The notes: a model not told the origin generated them from the sequence alone. A DNA stretch of 64,000 nt from Alentia gelatinosa (GCA_950022655.1 OX465579.1:43379950-43443949); one strand, 5' to 3'; shown: positions 12,633-25,482, numbered from the stretch's first letter. Program-made: numbers and translations.

Positions 12633-15112
12633 TATAGTCTCCTTTGTATTGCGATAGCCCCCCGCTGTCGTCTTCCCTTTTTATTCATCAGGTAAAGGAC
12701 AAATTATAATCATGATCACATCCCTAGTAGTCACGTGATATCTTATACCTCGGGCTAGCTAGGTTCTAAAAGGGACAGCGCTACAGTGTACATTTTAGCT
12801 GACCATATGTTGATACAATTTGGTCAAATTACAATTGCTATATCAAACTCTTTAGAATTTCCAGGTCCTCAAGGTATCTGCATCAAATATCTTCATGTGC
12901 ATTTCACATGGAAAGCGTTTAATATCTCCTTGTTGGATCATTTATTCTAAATATTAAAGAGTATACTTTATCTTTTCAGGTGAGGTCATTTCTATAGTCA
13001 TATTCCTCTCTTTTATTCTACTATATTGTCAGGTGAGTTTCCTAATAATTACTTCAAAAGGTTCATGTCTTTTGAGTGGGAAAGTTTCCATTTCTGAGAC
13101 ATCTTAGCCCATGTCGAATATATGAAGGTAGAAAGTAATCCAGAGGGATATCAGTCTGGAGCCATGCATTACGATTCATCTCCGGTGACAAAAGGCGCTG
13201 CTTTGGCATTGTTCTTGAAAAGGTCTCTGTAAATTGTCCGCCGTCTGCATGGTTGAATAACTTGGAACATTTCATTGACTAACTGTCATTCCCCATGGAC
13301 ATTACATCGGTTTGTCAGCAGTAACAGTTTCTATACGTTCTAAGAGTGTGTAGTGCCATTGCAAATATATAAAGAAATAAATGTTGATAGAGATTTTGCG
13401 AACATGTTTCAACATATTCCCATTTCTATGAATGAAAGTCACTTGCAATGCCCTTGATCTATGTCTTAGTCTTAACAAAATTATGTTATTTTATCCAGAA
13501 TTGTAGGGTACAACTTGGATGCTTAATATAAATGCTATAAATAGGAGTTACGATGGCAGGTAACATTTTACACCCCTACATTTCTCACTTCCCTATTGTC
13601 CCCTTCATTTCCTTTCCCTCCGAGTGTATACACCAGGAGAGCCAAGTTTCTACTAGGGTCGTGGTAGACCAGAGGTATAGGCATTAGGAAGCCAGGGGTA
13701 CCCGATTTTAATTCGGTAATTATTGATGGAATGTCCAAACCACCCCCCTCGTGAATGCCGTCCGTGTTGTAAGCTACCCCAACACGTGTATGAAATAATT
13801 GTGTTCATAATTGTGTTTCCTTTATCGCTAGACTACAAGGTAATGTGTGGGCTGGGGGATATATGTAGGAAGCAAGGATGGAGTGCTGAGTAATATTTTC
13901 CATCTATTTAAGCTGCGGGTTTCGTCTTTCATTCCCACACGCATGACAAATATATGTTTGATAATCTCTCTATGAGGGGCTCGTATCATACGTGCCGAGG
14001 CTTTGTTCTCGACAGCATACTTTATATCACGTTCATTGCTGAGCACATAGGAACCTGACAAAACATGCGCAAAGCCATCCATTGGCGCGTACATTAAGCC
14101 ACGACCCGACAAACACTTGGCGAGCGGACGTGATTTAATTAAGATGTGTTCGCTGATGAAAACGCAGTCGCCCGTATTATGCCACACAGCAGTAATTGTT
14201 CAGCAAGAAGCGAGCTGCTTTGAGCAGGTCCGGGTTTTTACCGGCTCCTATCACGTTCCTCCTGTGTACGATTGATTCGTGCTCCTCCTTACCTCCAGTG
14301 GGAAGATGGACGGCGGGTGGCCGGGGGGTGGGGGTGCAAGGCGCGCGCCATCACACTCGCGGGAGGGAAGATTCACCAATTAAGAAAGTGGCTTCGAAGT
14401 AAGTGGTTGCGGTGCGCGCGGAAACAGTGGCGAGGAAAGCGGTCGCCGCGGGCAAATAGGAGTTGCTCCCCTGTGAGCTGCTCTCATGACACAGCGTTTT
14501 ACTTTTACGCTCTTCCCTAAGGTGTTTTGATATATACGATGGCTTAACCTCAGTGCCAAAATGTCGCCTTATATATCTCATTTAATATCACTCTGAAAAA
14601 TTCGACTGTTTTTGTCCAGAAGTTCAGTGATTGCAGTTTTTCCTCTTTTTTTTCAATAGAAATCCAGTTATTCATTTCCAGTGTATAAAACTATTTTCCT
14701 TGTATAAAAGAAGGTGATATCAGTTGAGCCTCATTCTTGCCAATAAAAAGTGGTTTGAACTCTGTTAGCATCATCTGCCATTAAGACATGGCCCCATATG
14801 ATGTCGACATGCGCTGATACCATTGCTAGCAGGAGCTGCCAACACCCTGTATCAACACAACCTGTTAGGTAGACCCTCTCAGTAGGCCCTGTCAATACAG
14901 CCTCGTGACAACGGAGCTGTCGGGCCAGTTTGAGAAGACGACATTTATCTTCACCGAATGATATACGACTTCCGAGTCAGTGTAGACATTCAGATGGGAT
15001 CATCCTCCAGCAAAGCAGAACGGTTCTCCTAAAAGCATTCATCACTCTTTTCTTTTGAGGCCTTTCCGGAGGAACATTGTGAACAGGCACTCAGAGGGCA
15101 GTTCGAGGAAAG
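12633..15112. other. No gene seen; small GC-rich patch
   Basis: A minus-strand frame of 119 codons (14187 to 13828) is not recognisable and probably occurs by chance. A GC-rich patch at about 14290-14470 carries CpG-rich sequence (GTGCGCGCGG, GGTCGCCGCGGGC) but no clear promoter architecture. Confidence 0.5.
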
Positions 15113-15115
15113 GAT

Positions 15116-15142
15116 TTTTTTTTTTTTTGGGGGGGGGGGGGG
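15116..15142. repeat. Adjacent T12-13 and G14 homopolymers
   Basis: A run of T passes directly into a run of about 14 G. Length is likely to be polymorphic and subject to sequencing error. Confidence 0.85.
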
Positions 15143-15162
15143 AGATGAAACAATATTCATGA

Positions 15163-15452
15163 TTTGAAGGAAACTCACGAGATGGAAATAACATGGTCTG
15201 TACTCCACAGATTCTGACCGCAGAGTAATTCACGAAGCGAAGCTGAGTTGATGGCTGTGCGGTCAAATGAGATGAAGACTGGAAGTTATTTTCCTCGGGT
15301 GTGTTTCTGATCTTATTTCACCCCTCATAACATTATTAATTATTAAAATAAATCACCCAATTAGCCATTGCGTAATGGGTACACTACCTTCACGGCCGTA
15401 GAATATGAGTTCCTAACGTTAAGCCTATGGAGAAAAATACCGGGGTAAGATG
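15163..15452 (+). mobile_element. Foldback/TATCTCACCC element family, copy 3
   Basis: This matches copy 2 over most of its length: GAAACTCACGAGATGGAAATA, GTCTGTACTCCAC, AGAGTAATTCACGAAGCGAAG, then TTATTTCACCCCTCATAAC. It closes with GAGTTCCTAACGTTAAGCC and AATACCGGGGTAAGATG. The right side of the foldback stem is more damaged than in copy 2 (GTTGATGGCTGTGCGG replaces the expected GTGAATTACTC), so it is an older or gene-converted copy. It follows the T/G homopolymer closely. Confidence 0.7.
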
Positions 15453-15573
15453 TCCCTTATGTATTGAAACTTTTTCATAACCTTGCTAGTGTTGTATAAT
15501 ACAGTATTACAGGTAAACCCTGTCAATGCCCAGTGATTATTTTCTTTTCGGTTGTGCTTGAGAAAAGGTAGGA

Positions 15574-15668
15574 ATGTGCATTACTATATTCCTATTGGCG
15601 TTTGTTCGGACGTTTACAACTCGGTGTAAACGTCCGGATTACATGGGTAGGGTATGGGAATAGTACTC
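15574..15668. repeat. Long imperfect inverted repeat with perfect 12-bp core
   Basis: CGGACGTTTACA (15607-15618) and its exact complement (15625-15636) flank the loop ACTCGG. The pairing extends outward imperfectly (CATTACTATATTCCTATTGG against GGTATGGGAATAGTACTCC), giving a foldback of about 95 bp. It could be a small inverted-repeat element or a transcribed hairpin; the sequence cannot decide which. Confidence 0.65.
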
Positions 15669-17269
15669 CACAGGAATACAGTTTTCATATAGTACTTTGC
15701 CGCCTTTGGTTGGGTGCTTACTGCTAATCACTAATCATGTGTATGACATTCGGGTGTTTTTAAGGTGAGATAACGCGAGACAACAATGTATAGGAATGAC
15801 TATGTTGCTGACGCAAAAGGTAGACCAAAGACCAAGTCATAGTGTACGGTCAGGAAACTTTAATTCAATGCTTTGATCGAGTAACATTTAAGGATAAACT
15901 GGAACTAACGTGAGCCCGTGTTAAGATTAACAGCGTTTGTAAAATACGTTCCTAGTATTTGATATTCAAAATACATCGTATTGATGATGCATTAATTAAA
16001 TGAGCGTAGTCCACGGACATAAATGATATGATCAAATTAGGTAGAGAACAAGACACTAAAAAGATCCTAACAACTGGACAATGAATCTCACCAAATAAAT
16101 CTACTTTAGCTTCCTCTTGGATTGATTTGGCCAGAGGCACTGAAAAATCGCTGTGATATTTATCCTTAGTCCATCAGAATAAATCAATGATGGCGGCATC
16201 AAACAATACCACCGTCATATCCCGGTCGGTTCTACTTCTGTATCCACACACAAAAGCTGGGAGAGAAATCGGACGTCCACATACTGACAAGTACATCGAC
16301 CGGCAGCCTGTGTTTCCATTAGCACGATACTCTTACACGACTGGGCACTGTGTGACTTTGAGGCGGTGGGTAGGCTCTCTACCTCTCTCTTTTTTGCACA
16401 ATGAAAACTAAAACGGGCCGCGGACCGTTAAAGGTAGTGCTTAATGAAGCCTGAAATTTCTGTGCATTATCCCAGTGCATTCCCCCGCCGTGTGGTTTCT
16501 ATGGGAACAGGTTTCTCTCAACCAGATCCTTATACACTTATGGAGATTGCATCTAATCTTTTGTCTCTCAATTCCCGCCACTTTACAGCTGAGTTTATCA
16601 CTCCTATATCTGCTTTCATCATTTAGTCGTATGTGCTTATATTTCGGTAGATAGAATATTCTAATTGACTTATTTCACAAGAAAATGCATGTGTACATGA
16701 TTCACATAACTCAGATTATATAGACTCCTGATAGTATATAATTTTTCTTTTCGGTCATACATCCACTTTTTCCACATGGTCATATTTCTTTTTTTGCTCC
16801 TTTTTTGACAATAAAGATTTAGGATCTATTAAACTCTCCTATTACGTTTAACGATACCTAAAGGAATCAATTGAATGCAGGAACAAATTAAATTTCCCTC
16901 CCAACTTTCGATATTTTCTGTGTAAACAAACTTATCACAGTATTTCTCTTGCCAGCGCAATAAAAGACGCATTAAGTTCTTTTTCAACATCAGGTCCTTC
17001 TATTCCACCCCTTAAGCGCCCCCACCCCTTTACACACACACTGCAGTCGCTCCTATTCTCCTGCTTCCTGCGCTATGTTTTATCTATCTTTAGTCTCCAT
17101 TCCATCTCTCTGTACAACCTCCGCATCACTTCCCTTCCTCTGCTGGTTTTACCCTCTGTCCTGCCTCTCCCAGCTTGCAGTACCCCAACCTCTACTCTAC
17201 CAGCCTCGGATTCCCCGAGAGGCTGGTGTCACGAGTAAAAGATTAGATTGTCATGCGTCAGTGGTTTTG
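15669..17269. other. No gene seen
   Basis: AT-rich DNA, then a pyrimidine-rich stretch around 16990-17170. Only short unrecognised frames are present. Confidence 0.55.
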
Positions 17270-17480
17270 CAAATAAGGCGATGGTGGCAGGGGGGGGGGG
17301 CGGCGGCGTTTCTGCGCACGCGCGGGACGTCAGTGGCGCTGACAGGCCTATAAGTCACTCCACTCCCCACCCGCCATGCATAAAAGTAGCTAAAAACAGA
17401 CTCTAAGTGGCCGAAAATGGCGCCGAGCAGTCGGGCGTGACGTATCAGAATGCCCGGATGTTGGCGGTCCACTGCACAGG
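17270..17480. promoter_or_regulatory. CpG-rich promoter-like patch (NRF1, CRE and YY1-type motifs)
   Basis: After a G-run at about 17290-17299 come TGCGCACGCGCG (NRF1-like, about 17313), GGACGTCAG (CRE half/near-full site, about 17327), CATAAAAG (weak TATA-like), AAAATGGCGCC (YY1-like, about 17415) and GTGACGTATC. The density of these motifs and of CpG resembles a housekeeping-type promoter. A plus-strand frame of 69 codons opens at 17568, but its product is not recognised, so gene and direction remain unknown. Confidence 0.35.
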
Positions 17481-19059
17481 CGCGGTATCGAAACCGAGGC
17501 TGTGGACTGGCTGGTGAGCTGGGAGGACGTAGGGATTGGATGAGAGTGGGGGGTAACTGTAGGAAAGATGATGGATCGAATTATGCGGGAAGCGGATAGT
17601 GTAGCGAGGACGAACGTGGTAGACCTGGGTTTGTTAGCGGTATGGTTGGTGGACCGCTGTTATTACCCTTCCCATTACATCAAACAATGCTGCTACCAGA
17701 AGCCGGTGTTTTGTCAGCATTTTTACCTTAAAAAATGTTTTTTTGTAAAAACAAATTCAGCTAAATTCCCACTTTGATAAAAAACGGTTTCCTTCATAGT
17801 TTTTTTTTTAAAGTTTTTTTATCAAAGTCCAAAATTTTGACAATTTCAGTAATCTTTGAGTACCATCCTCATTGCCAAATACAATCGAATAAAAATGTGT
17901 AACATCTCCAATTCAGGAGTTTGTATTTCCCCCCACCCGAAATTGATACTAGTACCATGCAATTAGCACTAACACTGGAGAAGGCATTTTAAATGTGTTT
18001 GATTTTAATAGTCTGAACCGTGATGGCTTTAATGGTTCAATAGAGTACTTGTCTTATCCATTGGCCCCTGCTCGCTACCTCCAGTTACTCCCAACATTTT
18101 GGATGTTCAACGTTTTACTAAACATTAGTTATATTGTCCCTACCGAGCTAGACTGCAGCTTAGTCGCATAATTCAACCAACCAAGGCACCATTGTCAACC
18201 CTCACCTCTAGCCAGGTTAATCGACTTAATTATTTTGCTGAGGGATTAAGGCGAAGCTCACTGTTTCTATTTCCCTGATTAAGTACTGCAATTACTTCAT
18301 GATATCTTTAGAACAATTTGAATATTGTTTTCAAGTCATCATCAAGTCACAAATTCGTTGTCGTGATGATACGATCCTATTTATAGGTACAGCATCCAGT
18401 ACTATAATGTATAAAGTCGTTTTAAACCCCTCCAAATGTTAAAACCATACGCTACAGCTATAAATTCATTTCCGTAAGTGAAATCTAGACAACTTGACTC
18501 GCTCTGCCAGCCAGTAGAGTGTGTGAGCTCTCCCTCTCCCCTCCCCTTCACACTATAATCCTCTGACACATACATACATGTACTTATTGGCACTTTGGCG
18601 TCGGCGTTATTGGATCATTTACACTTAAGTTGTCCTGGCTACATTTAGATCCCCGTGTGGGATTTTCCAATACTGAGAGCTCTTAATCATCCAATCTATC
18701 CCTGTAACCAATAATAACAATTGTACCATTGAGGGGAAAGTAAATAATTCTTATAAAGATATTGACTTTAATATTCTGTGTCCTTGCGTGCCACTTTTCT
18801 ATACCTAATGGTTTTGATATCAAATTGATGACAGGTCCCATATTCGATCCTACAATTGGATTAGCTTATTCTTTCACCTTACTGATGGCAACCCTTCAGC
18901 TGCTTAACCTGAAGACAAAACTTCATCACTTCTCCAATAGTCCCTATCTTGAACGAGTGGATATATTCCTAAACCTAATGCTCACATCTTCCCAAATTAG
19001 TCTCCCTAGTTCTGACTGAACCACCCACTATTCATACCAGCGTCATTCGCTGGTCTTCA
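17481..19059. other. No gene seen
   Basis: AT-rich flank to the left of the piggyBac element. No repeat or recognisable exon was found. Confidence 0.6.
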
Positions 19060-19075
19060 TTAACCCTTTAACGGC
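19060..19075 (+). repeat. Left TTAA target site and terminal inverted repeat of the piggyBac element
   Basis: TTAA (19060-19063) followed by CCCTTTAACGGC (19064-19075). It is identical to the complement of the right end over 16 bp. An inverted TGCCGTT/AACGGCA pair lies about 100 bp further in (about 19169-19192), echoing the TGCCGTT of the right-end array, and may be a subterminal transposase-binding motif. Confidence 0.85.
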
Positions 19076-20199
19076 CGCACGCCTCACCGGGGCGGGAAAG
19101 CAGCGGCAGCACCACCAGCGGCGTTTCCCTATACTAAAAGCAGGAAGACGTTACATAGTGAACGCGTGAACGGCAGGCGTGTTTTGCCGTTAGCCGTCGG
19201 GCGTCTGTATTTTGAAGGTGGTAGTGGTAGAAATTCGCCATTTTCTCCGCAAATTGATGATTTAAGAATAAACAATGACCATTACGATAAGCAGAAGATC
19301 TGTAGCTTTGTGTGTATATGTATTTTGTTAATAAAATCAACTGTTGAATATATGTAATCGTGAACCGAAGTTGGCCCAAAATAAGCACCGCTGAAAAAAA
19401 TAACCGTTCATGGCGTCCGCCTATCCCAGCCCGTACATACTACTGTAGCAGATTTGTTCGCATCAATATATATAGTCGTTAAAGTCGATAAAACCCCCAT
19501 TGATATTCAAATATGAACCCTACCTACACGATTCTAAAGTATTATGAAATAAAACGACTCCTAAGGTGATCTTAGCAATATTGAAAGTTTGAACTCGCGC
19601 ACATAGCAAAACCGTTGGTGGGGGCGGGAGTGTCAGTGTAAACATGGATGGCTAAGCAGATTCCTCTACGCAATGGACGCTGTGTAAAATCATTTCTCCT
19701 CGTCAAATAGCGGATTAACAACAGAAATGGAACCCAGCACGTTCATTATAAGGCTTGTGCCTACAAAAGGATATCAATATTATGGCGGAAAAACCATCGA
19801 AAGTGTGGTTAATACGGTGATAACTTCGGATCTTTCAGCCTGGTGGTATAGGTGTCAAGTCCAGTGACAGCGCCATGTCTGCTAAGCTGTCTGCTACAAG
19901 TCGATGCGACAACCCACAGAATTGCCATTTATATCATCCTATGGCGTCAACAGTGTAAACTGAGACCAGCATTATGTTCATCTGATCAGCAGCTATATGA
20001 AGGTGTCAGACTTGACACGTTGGAATTAACCTAGCGCTTTGTAACTAATAGCGGCAAAGCCTCTATAGAGTCCTGTCTAGATTATAAGGTTGAGTCTATG
20101 GGAATCCGTGTCACTGCTCGAACAGTAGGGTTGTCAAGTTATAATACGAAATCAGCTCGCACCGGGTTTAAACTTTAGATTCATGATAAATCATACGTA
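19076..20199. other. Left interior of the piggyBac element, no gene
   Basis: A GC-rich subterminal region (to about 19210) gives way to AT-rich sequence without a recognisable frame. The repeat array begins near 20,000-20,200; earlier units, if any, are too diverged to see. Confidence 0.6.
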
Positions 20200-21960
20200 T
20201 ATTGTTATTCTACACACTCTAAGCTACTGTTCTATGTAAATAATGTCCAGGTTTGACGAGTTCAGATTTAATATTTCAAATTTAAACTTGGGTATTACGC
20301 AGTCGGCTTGCTGGTTCAGTCGAATTTCATACGATGATCACAAAATCAGCTCAGATAGGGTTTAAACAATATAATTAACCACAGGGAAGTGTATTTTCAC
20401 ATTCTATAGACTTCAAGGTTTGTTCCAGTATGTATTTTTTGGTTATCTGGCCACTGGCGAATTAGAAATTGATTATATTGTTTGGTCAACGCGCAGACTA
20501 TATCAGACCGTCTGTCCATAGCTTACTGTGTGGAGGGGGCTGCCGAGTGGGCACGGATTGAATCATAAATCATCTCGCCCAGAGTTTATCATTGGAATTA
20601 ATGTAATTCTGTTTATATATTGATCATCTACACACTCTAAGCTACAATCCTATGTAAATATTGTCGAGATTAGTCCAGGTTAGAATTAATAATCAAACAG
20701 AGAAAGTCGGCATTACGCAGTTTTGTGGTTTGGCTAACTAAATCATATATTTCGGGGTTTAAATCTTAGATAAATGAATTTTCGTATATTCTAACGTGAA
20801 CTACACACTCTCAGCTTCATGATGATATAATATTGTCCATTTTGGTCGATTCGAGACCAAGTAATCGAAATATTAAGGTGCGCCATACGCACTCTCTATA
20901 CTTTACTATAGGTACAGTATGGGAGTGTGGATCTGGGCCAGACACGATTCAGAAATTCATTTATTATAAGGATTTAACTTGGATTCTATTACTGGAGACA
21001 TTAATATTCGTAAACTACAGATTCTCAGCTTTCTCCTGATATATACTTTGTGTATTTCGGACAATGTGGGATTTAGTTATCGAATTTAGAAGATTAAAAG
21101 CTTTACTATAGGATTGGTATGGGATTCAGGCGCTGGTCGAGATATGGTTTAGAAAATCTTTTATTACGAGGATTTAACTTGAAATATATCAATGGAGACA
21201 TTAATATCCATAAACTACGGGTTCTTAGCTTTCTTCTGATATATAATTTGTGTATTTCGGACAAGGTGGGAATTAGTTATCAAATTTAGAAAATTAAAAG
21301 TACTCTGTCAATAAATTGGCTTATTTCGCCATAGCTGGGTTCTAAGACATCTCTTTCAAAATGATTTCTTTGAGGCTTTTAACCTTGAATCTATGAATGG
21401 GGACTTATATCAGGGTAAACTACACTGTCTGAGGTTTGTTTATATGAAATATAAATCATTTTGAACCAGCGGATGATTTAGAATTGAATTAAAAGTAATG
21501 GTCATCTAAGCTGAGCCTTTACTATGGGAGCGGTAGGGGAGTTAGGCGCTGGGCAAGACACTATTTAGAAAATCATTTATTATGAGGATTTAACTTCAAA
21601 TATATGACTGGAGACATTAATATTCGTAAATTAGAGATTCTGGGCTTTCATTTGATATATATCTCGACCATTTTGGACAAGTTGGGACTTAGATATTGAT
21701 TTTTGAAAATTAGATTCGAGCAGTGACTATATTGGCTTATTTCGCCATTGATTATACTATGGACTCGCCTAAGGATTCTAATGGAGTTTGATCATTACAA
21801 GGCTATATGTGGTTATCTCCCACACTCTAAGGATCATCTACATATAGATTTAATGTCCAGGCTGATATATTGAATTCGGAAAATTCGACTTGTGCCTAAT
21901 CAGCATTGACATCTCCAGGAGGAGTTAACCTTTAAATCGATTGCTGGACAATGATTCACT
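20200..21960. repeat. Degenerate ~205-bp tandem array inside the piggyBac element
   Basis: An anchor of the form CTACACACTCTAAGCT, or close variants such as CTACAGATTCTCAGCT, recurs at about 20210, 20628, 20801, 21015, 21215, 21420, 21630 and 21819. A weaker copy falls near 20410. Spacing is mostly 190-213 bp. Each anchor is followed by a TTGTCCA or TTTCGGACAA(T/G)GTGGG-type block, and many units share GGATTTAACTTG and GGAGACATTAATATTCG. Neighbouring units around 21000-21300 are clearly the most alike. There is no coding capacity. This is a satellite-like array of about nine old units carried within a transposon. Confidence 0.75.
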
Positions 21961-22129
21961 ATATCTACAGACGAATACTTCTGAAAAGCAGAAAAGAAGA
22001 CAAGGTAGGTGAAGTAAGATTTAGAATATATTTTAATAATGTGTATGTATTTTCTTTCAGATCAATTATTCATCAATATTGTTAAATATATATATATATA
22101 TACACAGGTTGACAAGGCTTGATACATTT

Positions 22130-23060
22130 CCAGGTGCAGCAGTCGTCATCGTATTCACAATATGTACATAGATTAGTGTTGGCTATACAAAGATAGGCAT
22201 GTTTTATTTCAGATTCAACAAGATATAAATATATTCAGTGTCTGTCTGGCACTCGACGTGGTCGGACTTACAGGCTTTTTCTCCGATATAATAATCAATT
22301 TGACCACTTCTGGTCGATATATTTTCACAAAATGTACTTGTGGAGAACCTTGAAGGTCTATAGATCGTCCAGGATTACTTTGTTTCAGGTTGATACAGTA
22401 GATTAGATATAAATACCATATCGTTTGTGTCCATAGACTTCACAGTTGAATCATAGAATAGCATTACGTGCTAGTTTACATAGGCAGGAAAGGTTCAGGT
22501 TGATATACATTGATCAGTGTCGGCTATACACAGATAGGCATGTTTTATTTCAGATTCAACAAGATATAAATATATTCAGTGTCTGTCTGGCACTCGACGT
22601 GGCCAGTTGAATCGTAGAATAGCATTACGTGCTAGTTTACATAGGCAGGAATGTTTCATTTTAATATAAATAGATTCAGAATCTGAAAAGGAAGAGACAT
22701 ATGAGGCTGGGGGTTCAATAGTCGGCAAAATGATATATATATATAATAGGATTACTTTGTTTAAGATTGATAACGTGTATTAGATACAAAACCAAAATAT
22801 CGTTCGTGGTCGTACACTTCTCAGTTGAATCATAGAATAGCATTACGTGCTAGATAACATAGGCAGGAATGTTTCAGGTTGATATTCATACACTTCTGTT
22901 GTAAATATGTCGATGGAACGAGTAGGACACTATGTTTAGCGAGTTTTCTTGGTCCATAGCGAATTTATGAACTTTGTTTCAGATTGATAACGTGGATTAG
23001 ATAAGAAATGAAGTACATAGATCAGGAATAATGAATGATTTGCTGTAAATTTACATGCTG
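22130..23060. repeat. Second tandem-repeat block (TAGGCAGG/AGATATAAATATATTC units)
   Basis: Nearly identical blocks recur. TTTATTTCAGATTCAACAAG with the following ATATAAATATATTCAGTGTC lies at about 22203 and 22542. GAATAGCATTACGTGCTAG lies at about 22458, 22617 and 22831. ACATAGGCAGGAA lies at about 22483, 22640 and 22859. GATTGATAACGTG(T/G)ATTAG lies at about 22764 and 22984. Copies are 90% or more alike over 50-80 bp but their order is shuffled, so the block was built by rearranged duplication rather than simple slippage. (AT)n runs interrupt it near 22733 and 23100. Confidence 0.75.
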
Positions 23061-23390
23061 TCCATGCTATATGAAGAATTATTTACAAGTATGAAACGAT
23101 ATATATATATATACAGAACATCTACACTGCATATTTACAAAATATTCCGATTAATTCACAACATATACAGGCTGGGAAATGATATTGCTGGAATGGCAAA
23201 GAAAAAAAAAGACAACTCTGCTATCGATCCCCACCGAGGTACCAAGTTTGCGACTAGGGACAACTAATTAGTACGATGAAACATTACGAAAAATGCGTTA
23301 TAGCTCGTTAGGAGATACCATACGTACAAATAATGCAAAATAATATTGAAATAAATAATCTGTGCGACTCTTTGCGATTACGGAAACAAA

Positions 23391-25425
23391 TTAATCAGAG
23401 GATAGACCAACCAAGGAAGATTGCAAATCAGCGGTATCAAAGTTTGCGACAGTGTGATAAATACGAAAACAAGGAACTACACACAGATGGGCCCCACACT
23501 GCCTGCACCCGAATTTAGTTTGTTTCTTCGATGATTCGAAGCCATTTTTGCGGCGGTGGTAGCAAACCCTGCAAAAGGATTTTCTACCCAAATCATCAGG
23601 GAAACAACGACTATTAAGTCGGGTGGAGGCGGATAGGGTGCCAGCCTGGGGGGGGGCCTCGCAGTTTTTCACTTCCGCGATCATCTGGTGCACTAAACTG
23701 AGGGTGAAATCAACAAGAGACATTCGTTTGGGACAACTCAGGTTGAAAAGGATTTGCGAATTTACTTTCATTACTTCAATGCAAAAGAAAAAAAGCTTCT
23801 TGGGCCATTTGCGACTCTTTCGCCCGAAATTATAATAGCCTGACATCTGGTCGCACAGATCGACACCTCCCATGTATTTACAATACGAACGAACCAGTTC
23901 GGGGCAGGGAATGTCTGATTTGGTGAATTTTCCTTTATCATCGCGAATGGTTCGTTTTGTCGTGGTCATAACAGAAGAATGTATCGTTGTTAAAATGCGA
24001 ATTATTTTCCTATCGAGCCATAACGCCAACAGAAGATTCCCACACTTGGAGAAAAAACAATCGCCTTTCTTTTTCAAACTTGGGTGGGTACGAGTCATTA
24101 GATCTTTTGGTAACTCGGTGCGGTTCGACCGCAGAGTGCCACAAGCATATGTTTTCAACTCAAATAACTTCTCCATCAGTTGAACTCCTGTGTAAAAATT
24201 ATCAAAATAAACATGATGTCCGACATTGGTCAAATCCGCCCCAGTTAAAAGATCAATAACGACAGCCTGTGTGGTCGTTTTCCCCCCAGCCTCATCTCGC
24301 CCGAAGAAGGGGTTAAGTTGGAGCACAAATCCAGAAACCGCCTCCGCCAGCACCCAGCACTTTAGGCCCCATTTACATGGCTTGTTCGGCATGTACTGAC
24401 GGTGGCGAGTTCTGCCTTTGTGCTTAACGATTGTCTCGTCCACACTTAACTCCTTCTTCGGGTGGTAAACGGATTTACAAACAGAATTCATGTGATCAAA
24501 AACGAAAGAAATCATTGGAAAAGGTGATCTGCGAGTTGGGGGCGGGGCTTGCGGGTCGAGGTCGTTCTGGGGGTCAGAGTTCACGGAGGCGGCAGCGGCG
24601 TCTCCTGGTTGGTCCGGCGTCTGGCGTCCACCAAAGTGAAGATAGCTGCGGAAAAAGTTAACGAATCTTTACAATACTTTCAACGAATTTAGATAAGGCC
24701 TCTCCTGAAATACTGAGCGAATTTCACAACATGATATACAGTATCGGCGGTATAATCTGTTATCGTCTGCACAACTGCGTTTGCTTTCGTTCTGGTCTCT
24801 CGCCCGCCCACACGTCTAGCTGTCAGAATCATAACAACACTTAACATGTAAACACTCACCGCAAGATGGCTTTGAATCGTGTTCTTGTCATCAAATCTTT
24901 TATTCCTGCCGTAGAGTACTCCTGGATTGTCGTCCAGTAGTGGTCGATGTTCGGCTTTCGTATCAGTCCCATAAGAAACGTCACTGCTATGAACTTCAAC
25001 ATCTCCAGAGGAACGACTGGGACCCAGGCCGACATTTTTTTGGGTTGTCCTGTCCGTGATGCCGCACTCGCGTAGTTGTTGGTGTGATTACATAGCTTTG
25101 TCAGGAACGAAAGAGTGAAAAAAAGACGAAAGTAGTCCAGAACCGTCTTCAACTTGCTACTATCGATGGACTCGTCTAGTCCTGGAGCTTTGAGGTCATC
25201 TACGTGACGTGTAGGCATGGCGTGTGACTTGGGAAAGTACACCCATTTTCTTCCACCTGTTGTGTGTTGCGGCACACGTCTAGCTAAGGGTTCGTTGTCC
25301 TCCTCGCTATCCGTCGAGTTCGCACCGTCCGATTCTAGCAGGTCCTGGTCGAATTCCTCCCCCAAACCGTCCATTAACCGCAGGGTTGTCAACGGCAGGT
25401 CGTCTTCCCACTCGGAATCGCTCAT
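23391..25425 (-). CDS. piggyBac-family transposase (PGBD-like), two exons, apparently intact
   Basis: Exon 1 is 25425 to 24860 and exon 2 is 24645 to 23391, separated by a 214-bp intron with donor GCG|GTGAGT and acceptor TTCCGCAG|C. The join splits an Arg codon and restores the family sequence RFKAILR-YLHFGGR, giving 606 aa, close to the 594 aa of insect piggyBac. The start is the ATG of MSDSEWEDD, with A at -3. Residues 1-60 are acidic. The N-terminal dimerisation-type region with AWVPVVPLEM, FLMGLIRKP and YW follows. The RNase H-like core has catalytic Asp in SVDE (D258), YFDN (D337) and GGVDLCDQ (D451, D454). The C-terminal Cys/His domain uses CRVC (547-550), CRQC (569-572), C577, C581 and H586 (YHT). 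It should cut and paste the enclosing element at TTAA in the nucleus. No polyadenylation signal was seen within 250 bp downstream. Nothing is broken, so activity is plausible but unproven; domestication is less likely given the intact ends. Confidence 0.93.
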
Positions 25426-25482
25426 TTTCAACTCGCTCTCAGTTATTTTATGTTCGTTATATCCAGCAAGGAGCTGTCAGGC

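Noticed and set aside
23872..24259. Plus-strand frames of 103 and 90 codons
   Set aside because: Antisense shadows of transposase exon 2.
24860..25431. Separate small gene for the N-terminal half of the transposase, or a frameshifted pseudogene
   Set aside because: A donor/acceptor pair joins it in frame to the second exon and restores the family sequence at the junction; the TTG at 25431 is not needed because an ATG follows at 25425.
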